Shown here in pieces: positions 1 to 9,696 of a stretch of DNA of 64,000 bases. Both the position numbers and the translations under genes were made by a program. The stretch is taken from NCBI GenBank assembly GCA_009684525.1, contig WKKR01000001.1, forward strand, positions 62,001 to 126,000, written 5' to 3'. Position 1 is the stretch's first letter. Every line of letters starts with the position of its first letter. The DNA comes from Geobacter sp. (GTDB taxonomy: Bacteria > Desulfobacterota > Desulfuromonadia > Geobacterales > DSM-12255). The notes below the pieces were generated by a model. It ran no database searches. It was not told where the DNA came from and saw nothing but the letters and a program-made list of their open reading frames with translations.

Positions 1-662
1 CGACCTCTCACGTTCGGTGCGCGTAGTGCTTTCACCAATCTGGCAGTCTCGCCCTGAAGCTGGGACTGGCTTGAGGCCAGTGTCCTGAGCTGTTCCGCAA
101 GGGTATCAAATGCCGTTGCCCGAGTCTTTTCCAGTTCGTGTATCTTCAGGTCTACCTTTTCGAGAGACTCTTTCATCGGCCGAACGAGCTCGTCGATTGC
201 GATGCGCCGGGATTCCAGATCGTTTCGTGCCCCTTCCTGAAATTTTTCCAGTGTTGCCTTTGCCAATTCGATAAACGATTGGTTATTGTTTTGTAATGCC
301 TGGGCTGACAATGCCTGAAATGCATCGGAGAGTTTTGCCTGGGCTTCATTGAGTATGGCCAGCTTCTCCTGGGCAATTTGTCGTTCACCCAAAAGACGAA
401 TCTCCATTTCAGCAATGGTTGTTTGAAGTGATGTACGTGCGGAGATTGCATCGTGCAATTCGGCTTCGACCCTCATCTTGGCGGTTTTCAGTTCATCTAC
501 CTGCTGGTCTCGTGCCTGGAGACGCTCAATAAGCCTGGCATTTTCCAGGCTGTTCGCTGTGTTGGTTTTCTCATGGAGGAGGCGCAGTCTCAATGTGGCG
601 AGCAGCCAGCCGAGAATTCCACATGTTATGGATGCGCCGATAACAGTGAGATACTGTGTCAT
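1..662 (-). CDS. rmuC: DNA recombination protein RmuC (partial, N-terminal 220 residues)
   Basis: The gene runs off the left edge, so only the N-terminal part is present. Translation from the ATG at 662 gives one membrane anchor (about residues 5-22), then a long Glu/Lys/Gln-rich coiled coil. Near the edge it ends with LVRPMKESLEKVD and LVKALRAPNVRGR, which are typical of the start of the RmuC nuclease-like domain. RmuC limits recombination and inversion at repeats; its biochemical activity is still inferred from its PD-(D/E)XK-like fold. A GAGG lies 8 nt before the ATG. It is the last gene seen in a minus-strand set with the SppA-like, DUF6178-like and cysteine-cluster genes, separated from sppA by 84 bp. 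Confidence 0.88.
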   Translation of the reverse strand, partial: MTQYLTVIGASITCGILGWLLATLRLRLLHEKTNTANSLENARLIERLQARDQQVDELKTAKMRVEAELHDAISARTSLQTTIAEMEIRLLGERQIAQEKLAILNEAQAKLSDAFQALSAQALQNNNQSFIELAKATLEKFQEGARNDLESRRIAIDELVRPMKESLEKVDLKIHELEKTRATAFDTLAEQLRTLASSQSQLQGETARLVKALRAPNVRG

Positions 663-746
663 TACTGGAACCTCGGGACTGGATGCATGAAGGCGAGCGT
701 GTGAGAGTTCTTCATACTGACGGGTGGACTGTTTGCAAGAATTGCT

Positions 747-1724
747 TCAGTGTTGCCAAAGGTAGAGAAACTGGGTGCCCTGAAACATGTCAATACCATC
801 AGCGTTGATGTTTACGAGATTTACAGTGGGGACGGCTGTCCCATTCACTGACGAGTAGATCGAGCTTTGAAAGCTTCCTGGGCGGTAATAGCGTATGATT
901 CGCGCTTCCGGAATCTGGAGTTGTTGTTTCATGTCGGCAATGTCATCTTCCAGATATCCGACTTTATCGATAAGATGTGCATTTAGGGCCTGATCTGCCG
1001 TAAAAATCCTCCCGTCAGCAAGTGGCTTGAGGGACTCTTTGTTCAGGCGGTTTCCCTGTCGGGACAGGACAACATCCGTGAAACGTGAATACAGCCTGTC
1101 AATGATCTCCTGGATGATGCGATGTTCATCGACAGTGCTCTCTCTGAATGGGGAAAGTATATCCTTTTTATCACCCGATTTGATGGATTCTTCAGCAACG
1201 CCAACCTTTGCAAGAAGTCCCGATAGATTAAACCGGAACAGGATTACTCCGATACTCCCGGTGATCGCTGTCGGATGAGCACTGATGCGGTCAGCTGCTG
1301 TGGCAACATAATAGCCGCCTGACGTCCCAAGCCCAACAATACTGGCGTAGACAGGAATAGGATGACGTGTCTTGAATGTGAGAATCTCATGGTGGATGAT
1401 GTCACTAGCGGTAACCGTCCCTCCTGGAGAGTTGATTCTCATAACAATGCCGGCAATCTCCTTGTCCGTATCGGCCTTTTGCAGGGCTTCCTTGACGAGT
1501 GCGACCGTTGATGGCTTCTCTTGGCTCAACTGGCTTGCCCCCTGATCTCGTTCCGAGACAAAGCCCGTGATGTCGATGAGAAGAATTTTTGGCGTACCAT
1601 CTCCCTCGATTACCTTCTCTTGAAGCGGCTGAAGTGGTTTCAACATGTCTACGTTGATAAAAGCGCAGCCAGGGCAAGCTAAAGAAAAAAGCACAAGGCA
1701 GAGTGCTAAGAAGGATCGGTTCAT
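747..1724 (-). CDS. sppA: Signal peptide peptidase SppA-type serine protease (S49), envelope-anchored
   Basis: The protein has about 325 residues and matches single-domain S49 peptidases, which cleave leftover signal peptides in the membrane. A hydrophobic N-terminus ends in a cysteine-rich stretch (LACPGC) that resembles but does not exactly fit a lipobox. The middle contains VMRINSPGG, then TSGGYYVATAADRI with the nucleophile serine, then TGSIGV. The expected general-base lysine is probably in GDKKDILSPF. An upstream in-frame ATG at 1739 would add MRAAA, but the ATG at 1724 has GAGGG about 9 nt upstream and is preferred. It follows the DUF6178-like gene by 17-32 bp, so the two are probably co-transcribed. 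Confidence 0.9.
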   Translation of the reverse strand: MNRSFLALCLVLFSLACPGCAFINVDMLKPLQPLQEKVIEGDGTPKILLIDITGFVSERDQGASQLSQEKPSTVALVKEALQKADTDKEIAGIVMRINSPGGTVTASDIIHHEILTFKTRHPIPVYASIVGLGTSGGYYVATAADRISAHPTAITGSIGVILFRFNLSGLLAKVGVAEESIKSGDKKDILSPFRESTVDEHRIIQEIIDRLYSRFTDVVLSRQGNRLNKESLKPLADGRIFTADQALNAHLIDKVGYLEDDIADMKQQLQIPEARIIRYYRPGSFQSSIYSSVNGTAVPTVNLVNINADGIDMFQGTQFLYLWQH

Positions 1725-1756
1725 TGCGGCGGCCCTCATGAGGTTGTCTTTTTCTG

Positions 1757-3070
1757 TCAGGGGGGTGAGTTGGTCTTTTGTACGGCTATTGCAGCAACCA
1801 GAAATTCCTTTGCCCGTCGAACGTCATCAATGGTCTGAAATTCTCTATAGCCGTCTGCATGGTCTGGATCGAGACCACGATAGAAGCGGGGACGCTGAGC
1901 AGTAAAACCTCGTAGCGCCTTGGATGTGGCATAGTTGTCACTTTGGACGGTTTTTGCTAGGCGGACGACTTCATGAATTATCCCGCAACCGAGTCTGAAC
2001 AGCCGCTTGATATATTCTTTGTGAATAATTTCTCTCCCTTTGGCTTCGTTGTTTCCAGCAAGGTGCTCCAGGGCAATGTTCAGCCAGCCGTAGACACGAT
2101 TACTGATGGTCCTGATCGTATCATCATCTGGCATGGTTCCGTTTTCAGCAATAAGGGCACAGTTGAAAAGGTAGCCTAGTTCCTGCTGCAGGGCAACGGA
2201 AGAACTCCTCTGCAGGATGCGGGAAAGAAGGGTATCTCCATCGCCATTGTCCGGAGACGACAACAAGACTGCAGCATACACATCGGCTGTTATGGCTGAT
2301 TTCCCATCACTGAGTGCAAATGCTTCGGGAGGAATGGGAAGGTAGATTTCGATGGCCTGATCATAATCTGGGAAACCCAGATCTGCGAGACGGCCACTTT
2401 TAAACTGATAGCAGAGATCCTCAAGTTCACTTTTTATGCTTGATCTGCACCCCTCCATGAGATCCATATAGAGCTGATGGTCGTGTCGGTACAAGATGTC
2501 AATCAGGGTTCCCATGAGGCGGGCATGCTTACTGTCGCGGAAGGTGATGAAGTAGAGGTTGTCAATGCTGTGGTCCCAATCGCCCAATCGTTCGGCGTCA
2601 GTCGAGAGTTCTCCAACGCCTCCTCCGACTTCAATGCTATTGAGCAGAATCAGTTGAATCAATTCCCAGTCGAGTTCTCTCAGATGAGCCCACAAATGCT
2701 CTTCGCCGATCGATAAAATATAGTCAAGCCAAGTGCAGGCCTGATCAAACCTGAAATCCCATTTTTCCCACAGTTCGAGATCGAGGCAGAAAGCCAGTTG
2801 TTCAGGTGAACAGTTGGACAGCAAAGAGACCGCGTCTGTTTCACCAATCTCTTTTATCATGAGATAGAATTCCTGGGGGGCAAAAGCTTTCGTAAGCTCC
2901 TTCCCTTCAGGATCTTCGGTGAGAAGGTCGAGTCGCTTTCTGCTTGGCAACTCTCTGATCCGGTCGATTTTTTGTAAAAACGGGAGAGAGGAGAACTCCT
3001 GCGCGGACAGCTTCCCGCCTTTAATTATCGCGAGGGCGGGCTTGGTTGATGGTTGAAGATTTTCAGTCAT
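1757..3070 (-). CDS. DUF6178-like conserved protein
   Basis: This soluble protein of about 437 residues is acidic and largely helical by composition, with no signal peptide or membrane segment. I recognise it as a DUF6178-like protein of Geobacter-type genomes from its overall pattern (FLQKIDRIRELPSRKRLDLL near the start, SPEQLAFCLDLELWEKWDF in the first third). No enzymatic motif is visible and the function is unknown. The frame is open to 3181, but the ATG at 3070 overlaps the end of the cysteine-cluster gene by 8 bp, a normal coupled arrangement, and avoids a 119-bp overlap. The upstream ribosome site is weak. The neighbours (cysteine-cluster protein upstream, SppA downstream) give no clear hint of its role. 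Confidence 0.72.
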   Translation of the reverse strand: MTENLQPSTKPALAIIKGGKLSAQEFSSLPFLQKIDRIRELPSRKRLDLLTEDPEGKELTKAFAPQEFYLMIKEIGETDAVSLLSNCSPEQLAFCLDLELWEKWDFRFDQACTWLDYILSIGEEHLWAHLRELDWELIQLILLNSIEVGGGVGELSTDAERLGDWDHSIDNLYFITFRDSKHARLMGTLIDILYRHDHQLYMDLMEGCRSSIKSELEDLCYQFKSGRLADLGFPDYDQAIEIYLPIPPEAFALSDGKSAITADVYAAVLLSSPDNGDGDTLLSRILQRSSSVALQQELGYLFNCALIAENGTMPDDDTIRTISNRVYGWLNIALEHLAGNNEAKGREIIHKEYIKRLFRLGCGIIHEVVRLAKTVQSDNYATSKALRGFTAQRPRFYRGLDPDHADGYREFQTIDDVRRAKEFLVAAIAVQKTNSPP

Positions 3071-3407
3071 GATCAGAACGTCTCGTTTCTCGACGGTTTT
3101 TGCAAGTGCTGCCTGGACGCCGCTTGATACCAAGGGATTTCCGGTAGCCGCAGTCGTCATGAAGCCAATGGAGTTGTTCAACTAGTTCGGGAGTCAACTG
3201 GAGACAGTCTGGGTTAATTTCAAATCTTCTCTCATATACCTTGCATTGCCTCGTAACGACATCCAGGTAGCGACACGGAACGGCACTGAAAAAGATGGTC
3301 CCATCATCGTCTTCCAGTTTTTTAAAGCAACAGGTTCCGCACTGTTCGCACAGGTTTTCCCATATTATATTGTCTTGGGTACGCTTACTCATCGGCTGAG
3401 AATACAT
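3063..3407 (-). CDS. YkgJ/YcgN-family cysteine-cluster protein
   Basis: About 114 residues. The N-terminal motif is CEQCGTCC, followed by a cysteine in VPCRYLD, another in RQCKVYERR and a late one in DDCGYR. This spacing is that of the YkgJ/UPF0260 family, proposed to bind zinc or an Fe-S cluster; the function is unproven. Three starts are possible: TTG at 3428, ATG at 3407 (MYSQPM, with AGGA just upstream) and ATG at 3392 (MSKRTQ). I chose 3407 but the evidence is modest. It is the first gene of the minus-strand group and its stop overlaps the next start. Confidence 0.78.
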   Translation of the reverse strand: MYSQPMSKRTQDNIIWENLCEQCGTCCFKKLEDDDGTIFFSAVPCRYLDVVTRQCKVYERRFEINPDCLQLTPELVEQLHWLHDDCGYRKSLGIKRRPGSTCKNRRETRRSDHD

Positions 3408-3428
3408 CAATCCTGATCTGCTCGTCAA

Positions 3429-4190
3429 TGACGTTAACCCTCTTTTGTCGGTAGACTTCCGTGTCTGAATTACGGATCGACATTAGGGGTACGGTTAGGG
3501 TCTATTGGAGAAAAACGGTGTCAGCCAAAAAATGCGTGTGAATAGTGTAAATGGTATATCTAGACGCTTCCTGCATTGGCGAATTGTTGCGAGGTCAATC
3601 GAGCCAGCAGAACCAGTATTGCAAATATCCAATATCATATGTACATTTTGCAAACCTTGTCCGAAGATTAGGTAAAGCGGTTAATATCCACCAGAAACGC
3701 ATGGTATTTAAAAAGTCAAATCTAAAGATTGAATGCTCCCACGTGGTTTTATATTTACGTCATTATGTTGACGGTGTGGCAGGGCATATTCATTGCTGTA
3801 TACAGCGGTCCGCAGCAACGGTTGATTTGCCTTAACATCATGAAAATAATACGTTTGATTGCCGTGGATGCTTTTGTGGGATTTCATGATAGAAAGATCA
3901 TCGTTGCAGTGCAGGGATGGTCTCTGTTGGCGCGAAACAGAGTAGACCGTCATAATATTGTCGGATTGTGTTGTGATTGGCAGATTATCTTGCAATCTGA
4001 AGTATGGCATCTAAGTATATTGAATTTTTATTATACACATTTATGTACGGTAATATCTTGAAATGATACATCGTTTTAGTTACCTGTCTGGGTATTGAAC
4101 ACTTCTGTGTGGGAATTTTGATGTTTTCGGCATGCATGCTGAATATATCCCTGTCGTCTGTTGTTAAATGATGCAATGGGGGTACTAATT
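3429..4190. other. AT-rich intergenic stretch without a convincing gene
   Basis: About 760 bp between a minus-strand gene start and a small plus-strand gene. It is clearly more AT-rich than its surroundings. Open frames of 94-110 codons occur on both strands but overlap each other, lack good ribosome sites and encode no family I recognise. No tRNA, IS end or long inverted repeat was seen. It probably holds promoters for both flanking transcripts. It could be decayed foreign DNA or an unrecognised RNA. Confidence 0.5.
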
Positions 4191-4346
4191 ATGAAATGTC
4201 CAAAATGCAAAGGCCGTATGTTCAACGAAAAATTTTACGATTACGTAAGATCCTTTGATGCATGGAAATGCACTTGCTGCGGCGAAGTTCTCGACCCCAC
4301 GATTTTGACGAACAGAGCCAGGAGTCATAATCATTTTCTAGGCTAA
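4191..4346 (+). CDS. Small zinc-ribbon protein (51 aa)
   Basis: A 51-residue ORF from the ATG at 4191, with GGGGG about 7 nt upstream. The protein begins [11 protein letters not shown] and continues to [12 protein letters not shown], so it has two CXXC knuckles about 24 residues apart, as in a minimal zinc ribbon. Nothing else is conserved enough to name a function. An upstream ATG at 4161 in the same frame would add ten residues but has a poorer ribosome site. A strong intrinsic terminator follows 28 bp after the stop, so this is probably a single-gene transcript. Confidence 0.7.
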   Translation: MKCPKCKGRMFNEKFYDYVRSFDAWKCTCCGEVLDPTILTNRARSHNHFLG

Positions 4347-4374
4347 GAGTTAAAGATAACCATGGATATGGAAA

Positions 4375-4407
4375 GGGGGTGTGCTTTGAAAGCGCACCCC
4401 CTTTTTT
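4375..4407 (+). terminator. Rho-independent terminator after the zinc-ribbon gene
   Basis: A 12-bp stem (GGGGGTGTGCTT with AAGCGCACCCCC, one G-T pair) closes a TGA loop and is followed by six T. It separates the small zinc-ribbon gene from rph. Confidence 0.92.
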
Positions 4408-4466
4408 CGTCACGTCGAGGTGGAGCATGCTCAGGGTGGACTTTAGAGGCTCTCATAAACTTCACA

Positions 4467-4496
4467 TTGACATCTCAGCACAGCCTTTGTTACTAC
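4467..4496 (+). promoter_or_regulatory. Putative sigma70 promoter for rph
   Basis: TTGACA at 4467-4472 and TACTAC at 4491-4496 are separated by 18 bp, 30 bp before the rph start and just after the preceding terminator. The -35 box is perfect; the -10 box is weak. Confidence 0.5.
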
Positions 4497-4525
4497 TCAG
4501 CAAACATATAAAGGAAGGAAGCAGT

Positions 4526-5242
4526 ATGCGTAAGGATGGTCGAGAAGCGCACGAACTACGCCTGATTGCTATGACCCGCAATGTCAATAGATATGCTGAA
4601 GGGTCTGCACTGGTCGAGTTTGGAGAGACAAAAGTCATTTGTACCGCGTCCGTTGAAGAAACAGTTCCTCCGTTTCTCAGGGGAAAGGGGACGGGATGGG
4701 TCACGGCCGAGTATTCAATGTTGCCACGAGCGACCCATACTCGATCGGCTCGTGAATCGTCAAGAGGAAAAGTCAGTGGACGGACTCATGAAATTCAGCG
4801 ACTCATCGGACGATCCTTGCGTAGCGTCATTGATTTGACGCTATTGGGGGAGCGTTCGGTTTTGATCGATTGTGATGTGATCCAAGCTGATGGCGGTACT
4901 CGAACGGCATCTATAACCGGTGCATATGTGGCCTTGATGGAGGCTGTTCGCGTATTGCAGGGCAGAGGAATAATTGCCGGTAACCCAATCCGTGAAGCGT
5001 TAGCGGCTGTGAGTGTTGGAATCGTCGATGGGATTCCTCTGCTGGATCTTGATTATGGTGAGGATTCAATGGCAGAAGTGGACATGAATTTTGTGTTGAC
5101 CTCTTCGCAGAGGATGGTTGAGGTCCAGGGCACTGCCGAGGGTGAGCCGTTTACGATTGAACAGATGGATGCAATGCGCTCATTGGCGTTTTCAGGGGCT
5201 GCGTGTTTGTTCGAGATTCAAAGAAAGGTCCTCTCGACGTGA
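4526..5242 (+). CDS. rph: Ribonuclease PH
   Basis: The 238-residue length fits RNase PH, the phosphate-dependent 3'-5' exoribonuclease that trims tRNA precursors and works as a ring hexamer. Recognisable stretches are [12 protein letters not shown] at the N-terminus, [19 protein letters not shown], the [17 protein letters not shown] loop and [20 protein letters not shown], which holds the phosphate- and metal-site residues. The start ATG at 4526 is preceded by AAGGAAGG; the open frame to 4379 upstream crosses the terminator and is not used. The stop overlaps the GTG start of rdgB, so the two are translationally coupled. The tRNA genes just downstream are fitting neighbours for a tRNA-processing enzyme. 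Confidence 0.97.
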   Translation: MRKDGREAHELRLIAMTRNVNRYAEGSALVEFGETKVICTASVEETVPPFLRGKGTGWVTAEYSMLPRATHTRSARESSRGKVSGRTHEIQRLIGRSLRSVIDLTLLGERSVLIDCDVIQADGGTRTASITGAYVALMEAVRVLQGRGIIAGNPIREALAAVSVGIVDGIPLLDLDYGEDSMAEVDMNFVLTSSQRMVEVQGTAEGEPFTIEQMDAMRSLAFSGAACLFEIQRKVLST

Positions 5243-5835
5243 AGGCAATTCTCATTGCAACATCCAATGCCGGTAAATTCAAGGAGTTTACTGAACTCCT
5301 CAAACCCAACGTTGAAACGTGTTATTCTCTTGCCGATTTCCCAGGTCTGGTACTTCCGGAAGAAAACGGGACAACGTTTCTTGAGAATGCACTGCTCAAA
5401 TCCCGTTATGCAGCGAATCTTACGGGGATTCCAACACTTGCGGACGACTCGGGGCTCGAGGTGGATGCCCTTGATGGTAATCCAGGGGTTTTGTCTGCCC
5501 GGTTTGCCGGAGCTGGTTCAGACGATGCAAAAAACAACGAGAAGCTGTTGCGCGAATTGACGGGCGTTGCTTCTGCGTTCCGTCAGGCTCGGTTTGTCTG
5601 CTGTCTTGCCTTTTGTACTCCTGCAGGGGAATGCGTAACTTTTGACGGTCAACTCTCCGGTCTTATCCTCGATGCGCCAAGAGGGAGCGCGGGTTTTGGT
5701 TATGACCCACTGTTTCTTGTTCCCGAATTTGGGAAAACCCTTGCCGAACTCCCCATCAGCATAAAAAATAGAATAAGCCATCGCTCAAATGCGTTTCAAA
5801 AATTTGTTGATTTTCTATCGAAGGAAAAAACATAA
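5239..5835 (+). CDS. rdgB: XTP/dITP diphosphatase (HAM1/RdgB)
   Basis: The protein has 198 residues, normal for the family. RdgB hydrolyses non-canonical purine triphosphates (XTP, dITP, ITP) to monophosphates and keeps them out of nucleic acids. Family stretches visible are [11 protein letters not shown] at the N-terminus, [45 protein letters not shown] and, near the end, [11 protein letters not shown] and SHRSNAF. The GTG at 5239 overlaps the rph stop by 4 bp and has AGAAAGG upstream; the TTG-initiated longer form inside rph is less likely. No terminator is visible before the tRNA promoter. Confidence 0.96.
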   Translation: MKAILIATSNAGKFKEFTELLKPNVETCYSLADFPGLVLPEENGTTFLENALLKSRYAANLTGIPTLADDSGLEVDALDGNPGVLSARFAGAGSDDAKNNEKLLRELTGVASAFRQARFVCCLAFCTPAGECVTFDGQLSGLILDAPRGSAGFGYDPLFLVPEFGKTLAELPISIKNRISHRSNAFQKFVDFLSKEKT

Positions 5836-5893
5836 CAGATGGATTGAGGTAATTATTCATCGTGAACACAACGGGGTAGCGGCTGAAAAATGC

Positions 5894-5922
5894 TTGCATC
5901 GGATATTTCGGTATGCTATAAG
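5894..5922 (+). promoter_or_regulatory. Putative sigma70 promoter of the tRNA-Pro/Arg/His cluster
   Basis: TTGCAT at 5894-5899 and TATAAG at 5917-5922, spacing 17 bp, end 11 bp before tRNA-Pro. Confidence 0.65.
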
Positions 5923-5933
5923 TCCTATCTCTA

Positions 5934-6011
<78 letters not shown>

Positions 6012-6016
6012 ACTCT

Positions 6017-6093
<77 letters not shown>

Positions 6094-6105
6094 AGACCTT
6101 ATTAC

Positions 6106-6182
6106 GGTGGCTATGGTGAAGCGGTTAACACTTACGACTGTGACTCGTACATACGTGGGTTCGAATCCCACTAGCCACCCCA
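6106..6182 (+). tRNA. tRNA-His (anticodon GTG)
   Basis: Acceptor GTGGCTA pairs with TAGCCAC, followed by C and encoded CCA. The extra G at 6106 supplies the G-1 needed for histidyl identity. The anticodon loop ACTGTGACT gives GTG. Confidence 0.97.
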
Positions 6183-6191
6183 TTTAAACTC

Positions 6192-6216
6192 AGCCCCGCT
6201 CAGCGGGGCTTATTGT
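6192..6216 (+). terminator. Probable terminator after tRNA-His
   Basis: AGCCCCGC, loop TCA, GCGGGGCT forms a perfect 8-bp stem. The following tract (TATTGTTAT) is T-rich but interrupted, so termination may be partial. Confidence 0.65.
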
Positions 6217-6287
6217 TATGTCGTGAAGTGTTTACGGTATGTTCATTGTTATCATGGCCGGAAGACTTCTTCAGATCCGATGAACAG

Positions 6288-6370
6288 GCGAGAGTGGCGG
6301 AACTGGCAGACGCACTGGACTTAGGATCCAGCGGGCAACCGTAGGGGTTCGACTCCCCTCTCTCGCACCA
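6288..6370 (+). tRNA. tRNA-Leu (anticodon TAG)
   Basis: 83 nt with the long variable arm of class II tRNAs and encoded CCA. Acceptor GCGAGAG pairs with CTCTCGC; anticodon loop ACTTAGGAT gives TAG. Confidence 0.96.
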
Positions 6371-6509
6371 ACCAGTCACTTTATAACCTTCAATAGCCTA
6401 CCAACCTTACTTGCTTCATGCCTCAGTGGGATTTCTTGCAGGATCCACACAGAGAGAGTTACTGTGACCCATTCGGTGTAACAAGATTCCATGTGCCAGG
6501 AGACCTTAG

Positions 6510-7805
6510 ATGCAGATTACAATTGAAGAGCTCAGCTCAGTCAAAAAGAAAATCAAGTTTGAAGTGCCTGCAGAGCGTGTATCTCATGAAATCGGCAAGG
6601 TTTATGAGAAGATTCGGAAACAGGCTGCGGTAAAGGGTTTTAGAAAAGGGAAGGCCCCGCAATCATATATCGAAAAGTATTACAGTGATGCGATGGCTGA
6701 TGATGTGCTTCGCAATCTGTTCAATGAGTCCTATCCCAAGGCTTTGCTGGATAATAAGCTTGTACCGGTTGCCCACCCTCTCCTTGAAAGTGACGGTGTT
6801 GTTGCTGGTGAAGACCTGAAATTTTCTGCAACGGTAGAAGTTGTACCTGAAATTGGAAATGTGGCATATGAAGGGCTGCAAGTTACAAAAGAAACTTTTG
6901 TTGCAGATCCGGTGAAGGTAGAGGAGCGTCTTCAGCAGATCCGTGAGAATATGGCTCAATTTGCACCGGCTGCGGCTGACCATGCTGCTGCCCAGGGGGA
7001 TATGGTTGTCATCGATTTTGAAGGATTTATCGATGGCGTACCGTTTCCTGGTGGAAAGGGGGAGGACCATTCGCTGGTGCTTGGGTCCGGTTCCTTTATC
7101 CCTGGATTCGAGGAGCAACTCATTGGGCTCAATGGCGGAGCGGAAGCAGATATCAAAGTTACCTTTCCCTCAGACTATCATGCTAAGGAACTTGCCGGCG
7201 TTGAAGCCTCATTTTCTGTTATGGTGAAAGAGATAAAAACACGGGAACTTCCTGCTTTAGATGATGATTTTGCAAAAGAGATGGGTGACTTTGAGAATAT
7301 GGAACAGCTTCGCAATCGTCTCGAGGAGACTATAGAAAAGCAGGAAAAGGATCGGATCGAATCTGACTTGCGTGAGCAACTCGTGAAGGCTCTTGTTGAA
7401 AAGAATGATTGCGAAGTGCCTCAAACTCTCGTTGACAGACAATTGGAGAGCATGCTCGATGGGGCAAAAAAGCGCCTAGAGTCCCAGAGGATGTCATTAG
7501 CTATGATGGGGATGGATGATGATCAGTACAAGACCCAGTTTCGTGATGTAGCTGAACATAAGGTGAAAAGCTCTCTTATCATGAGCGCGCTTGCTCGCCA
7601 AGAGGGTGTCAAGGTCGAAGAAGCCGATATTGAGCAGCAACTGAAAAAAATGTCTGAAGAAAGTGGTCATAATTACGATAGATTAAAAGAGTTCTACACG
7701 AATAATGCCCAGGCAAATGAATCGCTTGTCGAATATCTTATCGACGAAAAGGTTTTTTCGATGCTCATGGCAAAAGCGGAAATAACCGAAGCCGCAAAGA
7801 GCTAA
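6510..7805 (+). CDS. tig: Trigger factor (ribosome-associated chaperone)
   Basis: The 431-residue length is standard. Trigger factor binds the ribosomal exit tunnel and shields nascent chains. The N-terminal ribosome-binding domain contains the signature GFRKGKAPQ (about residues 43-51), the middle FKBP-type domain has [13 protein letters not shown] and [14 protein letters not shown], and the C-terminal part is a long helical chaperone domain. The ATG at 6510 has AGGAGA 8 nt upstream. It is the first gene of the tig-clpP-clpX-lon quality-control cluster, and clpP follows after 41 bp. Confidence 0.98.
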   Translation: MQITIEELSSVKKKIKFEVPAERVSHEIGKVYEKIRKQAAVKGFRKGKAPQSYIEKYYSDAMADDVLRNLFNESYPKALLDNKLVPVAHPLLESDGVVAGEDLKFSATVEVVPEIGNVAYEGLQVTKETFVADPVKVEERLQQIRENMAQFAPAAADHAAAQGDMVVIDFEGFIDGVPFPGGKGEDHSLVLGSGSFIPGFEEQLIGLNGGAEADIKVTFPSDYHAKELAGVEASFSVMVKEIKTRELPALDDDFAKEMGDFENMEQLRNRLEETIEKQEKDRIESDLREQLVKALVEKNDCEVPQTLVDRQLESMLDGAKKRLESQRMSLAMMGMDDDQYKTQFRDVAEHKVKSSLIMSALARQEGVKVEEADIEQQLKKMSEESGHNYDRLKEFYTNNAQANESLVEYLIDEKVFSMLMAKAEITEAAKS

Positions 7806-7846
7806 TTTTGATTGAGGCTATACATGATCAGAAAAGGAGAGATGTG

Positions 7847-8446
7847 ATGCTGGTGCCGATAGTCGTGGAGCATACCGGCAGGGGTGAGCGATCTTATGAT
7901 ATTTACTCCCGGCTGTTAAAGGACAGGATCATTTTTCTTGGTGGTGCTATAGATGACCATCTATCAAACCTTGTAATTGCGCAGATGCTCTTTCTTGAAG
8001 CAGAAGACCCGGACAAGGATATCCATCTTTACATAAACTCGCCAGGAGGTGTGGTTACCTCCGGCCTTGCCATCTATGACACCATGCAGTACATAAAACC
8101 GCCTGTGGCGACGATCTGTGTCGGGCAGGCGGCATCGATGGCGGCTATGTTGCTTGCTGCCGGTGAAAAGGGGAAACGCTACAGTTTGAGTCACTCTCGA
8201 ATTATGATCCATCAGCCTTTAGGCGGTTTCCAAGGGCAGGCAACTGATATCCAGATACAGGCCCAAGAGATACTGAGACTTAAGAAAAAACTGAATGAAC
8301 TCCTCGCATTCCATACCGGGCAAGCGCTGGAAAAGATCGAAACGGATACCGAGCGGGACTACTTTATGTCTGGTGAAGAAGCAAGTAACTATGGTATTAT
8401 TGATTCGATTATGACCAGAAATAACCTTGCCGGAGGTTCCAGGTGA
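7847..8446 (+). CDS. clpP: ATP-dependent Clp protease proteolytic subunit
   Basis: ClpP forms the double-heptamer peptidase chamber used with ClpX. The start at ATG 7847 (AAGGAG 6 nt upstream) gives 199 residues, the usual length; in-frame alternatives further upstream have no ribosome site. The catalytic triad is visible as Ser97 in GQAASMAA, His122 in IMIHQPLGG and Asp171 in [17 protein letters not shown] is the oxyanion-hole strand. The stop overlaps the GTG start of clpX. Confidence 0.98.
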   Translation: MLVPIVVEHTGRGERSYDIYSRLLKDRIIFLGGAIDDHLSNLVIAQMLFLEAEDPDKDIHLYINSPGGVVTSGLAIYDTMQYIKPPVATICVGQAASMAAMLLAAGEKGKRYSLSHSRIMIHQPLGGFQGQATDIQIQAQEILRLKKKLNELLAFHTGQALEKIETDTERDYFMSGEEASNYGIIDSIMTRNNLAGGSR

Positions 8447-9696
8447 GCAGAAGAGATGACAGAACCGAAAACCTGATCTGTTCTTTTTGCGGAAAAAGTC
8501 AGGATGAGGTGAAGAAGCTTATTGCCGGGCCGACGGTTTATATCTGCGACGAGTGTATCGAGCTATGCAATGACATCATTGCCGAAGAGACCAAGCTTGA
8601 AGAGGCAATGAGTCCTGATGTTCGTAAACTACCCAAGCCGCATGAGATCAAGGATGTCCTTGACGAGTATGTGGTTGGCCAGGAGCGTGCGAAGAAGATC
8701 CTTGCCGTTGCCGTCTATAATCATTACAAGCGTATAGAAGCAATGGGCAAGCCCACGGATGTTGAGATGCAGAAGAGTAATATCCTGCTTCTCGGGCCAA
8801 CCGGATCAGGCAAGACTCTACTTGCCCAGACATTGGCCCGTATTCTTAAGGTCCCCTTTGCCATGGCTGATGCCACCAATCTGACAGAGGCTGGGTACGT
8901 GGGGGAGGATGTTGAAAACATAATTCTCAATCTGCTGCAAGCTTCAGATTACGATGTAGAGAAGGCCCAGAAAGGTATCATCTATATCGACGAAATCGAT
9001 AAAATTGCCCGCAAGTCAGATTCTCCTTCCATCACACGCGATGTTTCCGGCGAGGGTGTTCAGCAGGCTCTGCTGAAAATCATCGAAGGGACGGTTGCCA
9101 GTGTACCGCCGAAGGGGGGACGAAAGCATCCGCAGCAGGAGTTCCTCAAGGTCGATACGACAAATATTCTTTTTATCTGCGGAGGAGCATTTGCCGGGCT
9201 TGACAATATTATCCAGCAGCGGATTGGCGTAAAGACGCTTGGGTTCGGTGCAGAGGTCAAGAAAAAGTCGGAAAAGAAAAGCGGCGAATTGCTGGCCGAA
9301 GTTACGCCTGAAGACCTGTTGAAGTTTGGCTTCATCCCGGAATTCGTCGGCCGGCTCCCTGTTTTGGCTACTTTGGCTGAGCTCAACGAGGAAGCCATGG
9401 TTCAGATCCTCAAAGAGCCGAAGAATGCCCTTATCAAGCAATATCAGAAGCTTTTTGAGATGGAGCATGTGAAACTGAAATTTACCGATGGATCGTTGGT
9501 TGCCATTGCTCGTGAAGCATTGAAACGGAAAACCGGTGCGCGTGGTTTACGGTCGATCCTCGAGAATGCAATGCTTGACATAATGTATGAAGTCCCTTCG
9601 CAAACCATGGTGAAAGAGGTTGTTATCAACGAAGACGTTATCTCCCGCAGGGAGAAGCCGATTATTGTTTACGAAAATATGGCGGAGTCAGCATGA
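8443..9696 (+). CDS. clpX: ATP-dependent Clp protease ATP-binding subunit ClpX
   Basis: A 417-residue AAA+ unfoldase that feeds substrates to ClpP. The N-terminal zinc-binding domain has Cys13, Cys16, Cys35 and Cys38 (CSFC and CDEC). Walker A is GPTGSGKT at about 118-125, Walker B is [10 protein letters not shown], and the IGF loop that docks ClpP appears as [12 protein letters not shown] or nearby. The start is GTG at 8443, with CGGAGG upstream, overlapping the clpP stop by 4 bp. The stop overlaps the lon start, so clpP-clpX-lon form one coupled operon. Confidence 0.98.
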   Translation: MSRRDDRTENLICSFCGKSQDEVKKLIAGPTVYICDECIELCNDIIAEETKLEEAMSPDVRKLPKPHEIKDVLDEYVVGQERAKKILAVAVYNHYKRIEAMGKPTDVEMQKSNILLLGPTGSGKTLLAQTLARILKVPFAMADATNLTEAGYVGEDVENIILNLLQASDYDVEKAQKGIIYIDEIDKIARKSDSPSITRDVSGEGVQQALLKIIEGTVASVPPKGGRKHPQQEFLKVDTTNILFICGGAFAGLDNIIQQRIGVKTLGFGAEVKKKSEKKSGELLAEVTPEDLLKFGFIPEFVGRLPVLATLAELNEEAMVQILKEPKNALIKQYQKLFEMEHVKLKFTDGSLVAIAREALKRKTGARGLRSILENAMLDIMYEVPSQTMVKEVVINEDVISRREKPIIVYENMAESA

